A DNA stretch of 58,065 nucleotides from Flavobacteriales bacterium (GTDB taxonomy: Bacteria > Bacteroidota > Bacteroidia > Flavobacteriales_D > Sanyastnellaceae), in contig JAQWFN010000094.1 in NCBI GenBank assembly GCA_029238785.1, positions 1 to 58,065 on the forward strand, given 5' to 3'. A program made the translations under genes and the position numbers. Positions within the stretch are counted from its first letter, which is position 1; each line of letters opens with the position of its first letter. The notes under the pieces are model-generated. The model saw only the letters and a list, made by a program, of their open reading frames with translations. It did not search any database and was not told the DNA's origin. Shown here in pieces: positions 57,882-58,065 of this stretch.

Positions 57882-58065
57882 TTAGAACCTATCCAAATCC
57901 GTAGGCCTCATCATACCAAACCACTTGAGCACTTTTTCACCTGCTCCAGGAACTTCCACATGGATGATGTAAACACCACCAGCGATTGGAATATTACGTT
58001 CGTTTTTCAAATCCCAATCCAATGAGGTCAAAGGATCTGCTTTTCTGTACTGACGCACCAAGGTT
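57882..58065 (-). CDS. C-terminal tail of a second copy of the secreted (probable T9SS) surface protein, partial
   Basis: The frame runs from the window edge to a TAA (rc of 57882-57884), 60 codons plus a partial one. It shares the first 141 bases with the inverted complement of window start, then differs: it ends KWFGMMRPTDLDRF, against KWFGIMRPADLDNF in the left copy. No PorV-like gene follows; a terminator and the convergent Lys-rich gene do. The identical DNA with a diverged tail and flank shows these are two loci, not one. Confidence 0.75.
   Translation of the reverse strand, partial: TLVRQYRKADPLTSLDWDLKNERNIPIAGGVYIIHVEVPGAGEKVLKWFGMMRPTDLDRF
57925..58065. repeat. Perfect 141-bp inverted terminal repeat, right copy
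   Basis: Complement of bases 1-141, without mismatch. It encodes the same stretch of the second surface-protein copy. Confidence 0.97.

Noticed and set aside
1-58065. Linear phage or plasmid with terminal inverted repeats
   Set aside because: The repeat is coding sequence of a surface-protein gene, and the contents are chromosomal core genes (greA, hemB, thyA, ruvC, rpmH, tsaB, ahcY); no replication or phage genes.

Overview
The window looks like chromosomal DNA of a Bacteroidota bacterium, most likely a marine Flavobacteriales member (Cryomorphaceae or Schleiferiaceae-like). Evidence: PorV-like and C-terminal-sorting-domain proteins of the type IX secretion system (T9SS), Wzi/RemB-like outer-membrane proteins, paired cytochrome c oxidase subunit III genes with SCO proteins and DUF420, almost no Shine-Dalgarno sequences, and many -7 boxes of the Bacteroidota type TAnnTTTG. 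No tRNA, rRNA, CRISPR array, integrase or transposase was seen. Most genes are ordinary core genes, so this is not an obvious island. The two window ends carry a perfect 141-bp inverted repeat that encodes the tail of a T9SS-type surface protein.

Layout. 0-2.2 kb (+): tail of a secreted protein, PorV-like barrel, greA, HIT hydrolase. 2.2-10.1 kb (-): BNR-repeat secreted protein, hemB, His-rich lipoprotein, yidD, HupE-like membrane protein, lipoprotein, folA, thyA, purK, PhyH dioxygenase. 10.4-19 kb: beta-propeller T9SS cargo, barrel protein, MscS channel (+); barrel protein and mtgA (-); methyltransferase (+); secreted C1 peptidase (-); ddl (+); ruvC (-). 18.1-26.5 kb (+): LPG-synthase-type membrane protein, glycosyltransferase, DppC-type permease, GDP-L-fucose synthase, Wzi-like, WecA/TagO-like, Wzi-like. 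This is an envelope-glycan block with many TTG/GTG starts and stop/start overlaps.

26.5-31.7 kb (+): respiratory block with heme O synthase, two CoxC, CoxIV-like, two SCO-family proteins (the first lacks all cysteines), DUF420 and a small membrane protein. Oxidase subunits I and II are not here. 31.8-37.3 kb (+): OmpA, a TolC-adaptor pair without an inner-membrane pump, tsaB, a Rieske-like-fold lipoprotein and an FGE-fold protein. 37.4-40.9 kb: ahcY, a phosphopantetheinyl transferase, a Fic-HTH protein with a palindrome over its promoter, and rpmH (55 codons). 41-44.3 kb: an MsbA-like ABC exporter, a 79-bp tandem repeat, and gmd, whose product feeds the fucose synthase 21 kb away.

44.7-55 kb: a 1040-residue PKD T9SS cargo (-), a Wzx-like flippase (+), and a complete RND efflux operon of adaptor, pump and TolC (-). 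55-57.7 kb (+): small stress-type genes (short DoxX-like, VF530, HMA-AraC regulator, triple-BON protein, Lys/His-rich small protein). The window ends in the second copy of the secreted-protein tail (-).
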